Origin: Astrothelium macrocarpum
Lineage: Eukaryota; Ascomycota; Dothideomycetes; Trypetheliales; Trypetheliaceae
Length of the DNA: 64,000 nucleotides
NCBI GenBank assembly: GCA_021030915.1
Contig: JAGEMR010000008.1
Coordinates: forward strand, 186,001 to 250,000
Direction of reading: 5' to 3'
Position numbers and translations under genes: made by a program. The notes under the pieces are model-generated. The model did not search any database. It was not told the DNA's origin and was given only the letters and a program-made list of their open reading frames with translations. Shown here piece after piece: positions 58,203-64,000 of the stretch; position 1 is the stretch's first letter, and each line of letters begins with the position of its first letter.

Positions 58203-60063
58203 TCATCGAGTGTCAGATGCAGGAATATATCTTGGTCCTGAGTATCCGTATACAGTGATACTCTGGATATCAATGTTTCCGCTCGCAGTTGGACTCCATA
58301 GCTTTACAAGGACATACTTGCCAGATCTAGGTAGAACGCGTTTAGTCAGCAGAGTTGGTAAAATAGTACCGCAAAACACTTACAGAGGAGGATCAAACTT
58401 GATAGAAATTCTGCGACTCTTGTCTCGTATACGAAATTTTGCATTGGGTGTAATCATCTCATCACGAGGCATCAACGGCTGACTATCAGCTGGTCTTTGC
58501 GATAAATCCTCTGCTTCGGCATGTGCCGGCGGACTCCTTCTGCGCGTCTGCGCACGAGCGCTGTTCCGTCTCTGTCGATGCGCCTCTCGCCATTCACGAA
58601 TCACCTGGTACTGCAGAGCCTCGGCTTCCTCTGTGATTGGCGGGAATCTACCTTCTTGCGCCAGACGGTCACGAAGGTAAACGGGACTCAGTGCCTCAGA
58701 TTCGCTCCAATCATCATCACTATCGGATAATGCTGTGGGCGGATCCACGCTTGTTGTGACAGCGGTACGACCACTTTGTGCACTACTGTTCTCAAGGGGA
58801 GGATCGCAATTCTCCGCAATGTCATCATCGCCCGAGCTGCTTGGAAAACGGCGCTCTCGTGTAGCTACGCGTTGAGCGTGTGGAGGGACGTCTTCACCGT
58901 AACGCCGATGTGCTGCCTCGGTGATGATAGGATCACGGAGTGATTCTAGAAGGGTGAGACGCTCTCGACGAGTGCTAGGTATGGGTGGACTCGATGGTGT
59001 GCCTGTGCGGGTTGGAATATAGTCAACGGTGTAATCCGCAGTCCGACGAAGAAGATCGTCTGAAGTCATGGAAACAAAAACCATGCCTTCTTGGACACTG
59101 CTAAAATATGTAAGAAGATGAAGCTAGAAAATTCATGTTCACCGATAACTTACGGAGTCGTGAAGTTATGTTCAGGAGATTTGATTAGAATCCTTTCAAC
59201 GCTGAATGGCGTTTCGCCTTGATGACGAAGCACCATGTCACATTTGGATCGTTTTGTATGGTAGACACTCTTGTCTTTCTTGAGCACATTCTCAGGACGA
59301 TAGAGTGTGCTTTCCGCGTCTTCTGCACCGCCATCGCAACTTGCGATTTCCATCTTCAAGCGAGTGGAATCCACCTGACCAAACCAGCCGTACTTGTGAT
59401 TTGTAAATTCGGTGCTTTTCGCCGAATCAATCTTTCGTCGCTTTGTACGATGCTGGTGGTTTTCTGTTTCTGGTGACAGGCTACGGTGAAGACGGCTGGA
59501 TTGAGTCAAAGGGATTTGTTGCTCTAGAAAATCTCCGATATTCGAGGTAATTTGTGCAAGGCGCACTTCAGTCTCCTCAAGGCCTTGTAGTCCACCACTA
59601 AAAACACTTTCAGCTTCTGGTCGACGTCGACGAGGTCTATTGTATCGTCCGCTGGGAAAAGCATGCGGTCGATCTCTGTTTAAAGAGTTGTTGTGACCAT
59701 TGGCATTAGCTGACGAACTCCCAGTATTTGAGCTTTCATTCGTACCAGTCGCCGTATCATCTCGAGAAGATGGGCGAGGACGACGTAAATTGTTTGATGG
59801 AGGCATGAGAGCTGCTTCTAGAGTTTGGCGACGCTCAAAGGAGTCTGTCTCGGCCGTGGCTCGGCGATCCTCACGTTCTTCAACGAGTCTACGGTGAATT
59901 CTCTGCAGCCTGGCGTGTAGATCTCCTAAGCTGGCTGAGATCTGCGAATCAGAAGTAGAAGCAGGAGGGAAATCGTAATGACCAGTCTGGGCTGATTAGA
60001 CGAGGGTAGAGGCGAGGTAGAGGCCAATCATACCACGGTAGACAAAGGACGAGAGCCGCTCAT
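58203..60063 (-). CDS. unrecognised conserved-looking protein with coiled coil and beta-rich domain, 567 aa
   Basis: Exons are 60063-60034, 59986-59154, 59100-58384 and 58326-58203 (1704 nt). I do not recognise the product. After a 10-residue first exon a helix rich in Arg/Glu/Leu follows (ARLQRIHRRLVEEREDRR), then a Ser/Asn/Arg-rich linker. At about residues 175-260 lies a compact stretch (HKYGWFGQVDSTRLKMEI, ENVLKKDKSVYHTKRSKC, GMVFVSMTSDDLL) that reads like the first half of a split beta-sandwich. A long acidic/Ser linker follows, and the last exon gives ISIKFDPPLSGKYVLVKLW, NIDIQSITVYGYSGPRYIP, which looks like the closing strands of a galactose-binding-like (discoidin/DOC-type) fold. The clean splice sites and this ending support a real gene. 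Function unknown. Confidence 0.75.
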
Positions 60064-60295
60064 GGATGGCGGGCAGATTCAAAGAGTCGATGAAGCAGTG
60101 AGTTCGAGGCGAGTGGAGAGTGGGGTATACAATCCGTGTGATCACGTCGTCGGCTGGCTAAAATGGGAAATGAATGAGTTGAAGTGCTGAATGGCACGAG
60201 TGATAGGGAAGGCTACGTGAGGTGAAGAGGTCCGACGTCACTCGTCAACCACGCCGCCTTTGCTCCGTCCACCTTCACCATTGTTTATACCCAAA

Positions 60296-61979
60296 ATGGC
60301 CACCAACGGTACACTACCCATTGACAACCACCCATCCGGCCTGCCTTCTTCCCTGTCTCAGACACAAGCCATCAGCGCTGGTGAGTAGGTTCAGAGCTCC
60401 GTTGCTCACGTACGAGGACAATCATCAGACTGACACTCCCTCAGACGAGATTGCTCTCTATGATCGGCAAATACGCCTTTGGGGTGTCCAAGCCCAGGAA
60501 AAGTAAGAACTTCTTCGATATGTGCATCTCTATGGAAGCTTACGATCTGTTCTAGGATCCGCTCTGCAAATGTCCTCTTGGTATCAATCCGCGCTCTAGC
60601 GAATGAGATTGCGAAAAATCTTGTCCTTGCTGGTATACACTCTATTACGCTTGTCGACCATGAGTCAGTGAGCGAAGATGATCTTGGATCCCAATTTCTC
60701 GTTTCTGAAGCCGACTTAGGCCAGAGTGTAAGGCAAGCGTTCTTCATGTAATAGGCAAAGAGGGCTAACAAACCCCCAGCGCGCAGAAGCAGCTGCTGTT
60801 CAGATCCGTAAGCTTAATCCACGAGTAACGGTCCATACGATCACAGACGACATCATGCTCCAGCCTCCTGAGTTCTACCAAGCGTTCGATATCATCGTTG
60901 CTACAAATCAAGATTACCAGGTCTTGACCATGATCAACGCAGCCACGCGCCTAGCATCACGACCCTTCTATGCAACAGGAATGCATGGCTTCTACGGCTA
61001 TATCTTTGCTGATCTCATTCAGCATCAATACGTTATTGAGAGGGAGAAGGGAAACCGAGATACCATGTTAGGTGCAGAGTCTGCCACGCGATCCGTCTTG
61101 GCGTCCACGACTAAGACGGAGAATGGGAAGGTCATTGAGATGGTTACCAAGAGCGAGCTCTATTCTCCATTTTTGCTTGCAAACACCTCTCCTCTGTCAC
61201 TTGATATAGCCACAAGTCCTAGAAAACTTCGCCAAGTGACTCCACTCTTGACGTGCTTTCGAGCTTTGTGGGATTTTGCGAGCGTCGCTCAACGGTTACC
61301 GACCCATTCACACGCTGATTTGCAACTCTTCACCACCCTTGCCACTGAGAAGCATAAAGAATTGCAGTTGCCTACTGAAACGCTTCGGAGTGACATTTTG
61401 CGCAGTTTTCTGCAAAACCTTGGCAGCGAAATAGCACCAGTATCCGCCTTCTTAGGTGGTCAGGTTGCGCAAGACATTATCAATGTGCTTGGACAGAGGG
61501 AGCAGCCTCTCCAAAATTTTTGCATTTTTGACGGGGAAGAATCGAAAGGACCGGTCTACGCCCTTCATCCCATCTTCTCCACAGATCTTGACCCAACCGC
61601 TGTCCCTCTCCCTCCAATGGATCTATCCTCAGGTTCCATGCCTCCAATGGGTACGAATGGTATCATGAATTCTCAAGGGGACTCGACTGCTTTCGCAAAT
61701 ACTCAAGTTGGCTTAGATTCAATGACAAATCCTCATGCCGATTCTCATGCCAATCTAAATTCTCAACTGGATCCCAATGTCCTCCCAAATTCTCAACTGG
61801 ACCCCAATACTCTTCCAAACCCTCAAATTGATGCTAGCTCTGTCTCGAATCTTCAAGTCGATTCCAATACTGTCCCGAATCCGCAGATGGACACGACCTC
61901 TGTCCCGAATCCCCAAATGGATACGACCACTGTACCCAATCCTCAACCCGAAACCGAAACAGCCGAATCAAATGCCTAG
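60296..61979 (+). CDS. AOS1: SUMO-activating enzyme subunit AOS1 (SAE1), 504 aa, with repeat tail
   Basis: Aos1 pairs with Uba2 to adenylate SUMO in the nucleus. Exons are 60296-60380, 60445-60502, 60556-60727 and 60780-61979. Motifs: DEIALYDRQIRLWG, then IRSANVLLVSIRALANEIAKNL (Rossmann-type first strand and helix), LVDHESVSEDDLGSQF, VTVHTITDDI, and GGQVAQDIINVLGQREQPLQNF near the end of the E1 half. No catalytic Cys domain is present, as expected for this subunit. After ALHPIF the protein adds about 130 residues: a Pro/Met-rich stretch, then ten 10-residue repeats of the form N-x-Q-[LIVM]-D-x-x-x-[LV]-P. This tail is not part of the Aos1 fold I know. Confidence 0.93.
61668..61967 (+). repeat. 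coding minisatellite, ten 30-bp units in AOS1
   Basis: The unit codes ten residues: NSQGDSTAFA, NTQVGLDSMT, NPHADSHANL, NSQLDPNVLP, NSQLDPNTLP, NPQIDASSVS, NLQVDSNTVP, NPQMDTTSVP, NPQMDTTTVP and NPQPETETAE, one after the other with no gap. The first three are the most divergent and units 4-5 and 8-9 nearly identical, the pattern expected of unequal exchange inside the array. Four codons and the stop follow. Confidence 0.92.
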
Positions 61980-62229
61980 AGGTATTTGTGCTACTTCAGG
62001 ACGAGTAGGATGCTTGTTGGCGTTACGGCAGCATTTCGGCTGTTTCCAGGCATAGAAAATACTATAGATACCCCTCGTGCAAAGGACGTGAAAACAACAT
62101 TACATGTAAACGTAAAGTCTTAGCATTTAGATTTGTAATTAAAGATGCAATGTTGATACCTGAGCCGCATTCTGATGCTGCGTCCGATCGCCCCACTCGC
62201 CTATCTGCGCCCTATGAACACCAACACAA

Positions 62230-63287
62230 TCACTGAACCGTGCCCGCAATGCTCAAATCCCGTATTTCCTGCAGCACTTGCTCCACCTTGCTATCCAGAT
62301 GCCCCTGCGCATATTGCTCCCGTGTATCTGCATCCAAATACTGTTGCACCTGGGCCATGCGCGAGTATGCCTCGGCGCAGAACCGCAGCTGGATCTTGAC
62401 GAGCGCTTCGAACGAGGGATCGAGATAGGGCACACGCAGATCGATCAGCTGGGGCAGCTCGGTGAAGAGCTGCTCGTTGAGCCGCTCGTACGCTTCTCGC
62501 GCCATGTCTTGCTCTTTTTCGGCGCGTGGTAGCTTCGAAGTGTCTTTGTCGGGCTTTTCGACGAGCTTCTTCACTTTGGCGCGGGTGGAGTCGTAGTCGA
62601 GGAGTTTGTGGTTTCGCTTCTTGATGCCTGTGCGTTGGTGTTAGTGGTGCAAGGGAAAGGGAGCTTGCGCTGGTTCGTACATTCGTTGATGTCTGGGAAA
62701 TATGCACAGAATCTAGAGATTGGCTCTAACACGGTAGTTCTGCGGAATATCAGCACAGTTTTCGGAGACGGACCAGCATGAACTTTGTACCTGTACGGTC
62801 CATCAAGCGCCTTGATTGTCTCTGCATCCAAGTCTTCCACGGCCTGCTTATAGCTTCTGCTCACGCCATCTTTTGTGCCAGCATCCCCGTAGAAAGCGTC
62901 GATAGTCTCGGCAATGCGCATTTGTGAAGCAGTCATTGCTAATGACTTTTATTAGACGTTGTTGAAGCTCAAGTCCCAATGTGCAAACCTCGTAAAGAGT
63001 CGAGATAACCTTTGGCCTCTTTCTGCAGCCTATTTGCAGCTGATTCCATTGTCCGAAATCTCCTCTCCTCCACTTCGTAATCTCTGTCGCTGGTCTTTTC
63101 GACATGACCTTTGATTCACTTGGATCAGTCATGGCCTCAGGACAGAGGAATTGATTAGATGTACCAGTCTTCATCATAACCTGGGTCGTTGCCCGATTGA
63201 CATTCTTCTTGAAGCCTAAGTGTGATCAGCACGCACGAATGAAATGTTACATGCTGTGCACGGAGGCTTCATACCTGCCCACGACAT
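62230..63287 (-). CDS. RVS161: BAR-domain protein RVS161 (amphiphysin-like), 262 aa
   Basis: Rvs161 (Hob3 in S. pombe) pairs with Rvs167 to tubulate membrane at endocytic sites and organise actin. Exons are 63287-63275, 63215-63165, 63108-62989, 62938-62791, 62739-62681 and 62627-62230 (789 nt). The N-terminus built by the splices is MSWAGFKKNVNRATTQVMMKTG, then RDYEVEERRFRTMESAANRLQKE (given in two overlapping parts in the protein), GYLDSLRAMTASQMRIAETI, RTTVLEPISRFCAYF and KKRNHKLLDYDS, all BAR-domain marks. No SH3 domain follows, which separates it from Rvs167. The length agrees with yeast Rvs161 (265 residues as I recall). Confidence 0.95.
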
Positions 63288-63553
63288 GGTGGTAGCGTGG
63301 AGGGTTGCAAAGCGGCTTTTAGGGTCGACGAAGTATGTTTGCTTAATTGATATATAGAGAAAGCGTTAAATCTGTGCTGATATGTATGAGAACAGAGCGT
63401 TTGGCTGCAAAAGCTCACAAGGATTAGAACAGCGGTAACGTTGGTTGTGGAGGGGATCGGGGGTGACAGCGGCGTTGGTGATGAGGCTGTGTTGGCCGCA
63501 TCTCAATTCCATTCGTTTTTCCATCTACTCTCCCGAATTGCCATTGACCTTCA

Positions 63554-64000
63554 ATGGTCCCAGGTCAGCTGGGCTGGACAAGATTCTCCACAGCTTTTAA
63601 GACCAAAACGAAATATGCAAAGACGATTCAATGTTGTTTCAAGTCCACACAGTCTGCGGCTCCGCGGGTCATATTCTCTGGGATCCAACCTACAGGAATT
63701 CCACATCTAGGAAACTACCTGGGAGCTCTGAGACAATGGGTTAAGCTTCAGAATGATGCAACCCCAGATACAATCCTGCTTTACTCTCTCGTTGATCTCC
63801 ATGCTTTGACTGCACAACAAGATCCTGCGCAATTACGACAATGGCGGCGGGAGATGCTCGCAGCGCTTCTTGCTGTTGGACTTGATCCTGACAGGTCCAT
63901 TATTTTTCACCAGTCCACGGTACTTTACAAATTTTCGCCTGGCTTTTGGCTCAGCTCATTTGTTCCAGGTACCGGCACATACTGAGCTTATGTGGATTCT
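63554..64000 (+). CDS. MSW1: mitochondrial tryptophanyl-tRNA synthetase MSW1 (5' part only)
   Basis: It charges mitochondrial tRNA-Trp. Exons seen are 63554-63919 and 63969 onward, with a 49-bp intron; the rest is beyond the right edge. After a basic, hydroxyl-rich targeting sequence of about 35 residues comes RVIFSGIQPTGIPHLGNYLG, holding the class I HIGH-type motif (PHLG), then SLVDLHALT and, across the splice, STVPAHTELMWIL, as in bacterial-type TrpRS. The ATG at 63554 opens the only frame that reaches the conserved part with a plausible presequence. It shares a 266-bp divergent promoter with RVS161. Confidence 0.92.

Noticed and set aside
61755..61946. Minus-strand repeat ORF opposite the AOS1 tail
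   Set aside because: It is the reverse reading of the 30-bp minisatellite; any period divisible by three without stops leaves several frames open.

Overview
The window is nuclear DNA of a filamentous ascomycete (Pezizomycotina). The genes are close together on both strands. Almost every multi-exon gene is cut by 45-70 bp introns with GTRNGT donors, CTRAC-type branch sites and YAG acceptors. The gene set is fungal: YPP1, RIX1, HOM3, BUR1, PBN1, RVS161, URC1. I cannot settle the class from sequence alone. I rebuilt 30 protein genes by joining exons at consensus splice sites. Every complete model sums to a multiple of three, and many of the ends lie in exons too short to stand out as open frames. 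I saw no rRNA, convincing tRNA, transposon, CRISPR array or virus-derived gene.

Layout. 1-9300: YPP1 (-, cut by the left edge), a small coiled-coil ORF (-), RIX1 (+), aspartokinase HOM3 (-). 9297-17769: BUR1/CDK9 kinase (-), a tiny complex I subunit (+), a CFA-synthase/CNMT-like methyltransferase (-), P5B ATPase YPK9 (-). 19040-28045, all +: glucose-6-phosphate dehydrogenase, a sucrose-type GPH/SLC45 transporter, NAP1, phosphoglycerate dehydrogenase. 28689-36093, +: class V myosin and a ZUFSP/C78 deubiquitinase. 36581-45158: cytochrome P450 (-), HAM1 (+), FAP7 (-), Rheb (-), WAPL/RAD61 (-). 45689-51311: uracil phosphoribosyltransferase (+), ELF1 (-), URC1 (+), ribosomal protein S1/S3a (+). 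51799-64000: alpha/beta hydrolase (-), MDR oxidoreductase (-), SARAF-like protein (-), PBN1 (+), an unrecognised conserved-looking protein (-), SUMO E1 subunit AOS1 (+), RVS161 BAR protein (-), and the start of mitochondrial tryptophanyl-tRNA synthetase (+).

Most genes are unlinked housekeeping genes. The best functional link is the uracil phosphoribosyltransferase and URC1 pair, which recalls the URC pyrimidine-catabolism cluster. I found no clearly new system. The points most worth checking are a ten-unit 30-bp minisatellite coding the AOS1 tail, the URC linkage, extreme exon structures (a start-codon-only exon in ELF1; 18-, 27- and 6-nt exons in URC1), two stop-free 54-nt introns, sharp GC shifts inside single genes, and the unrecognised gene at 58203-60063.
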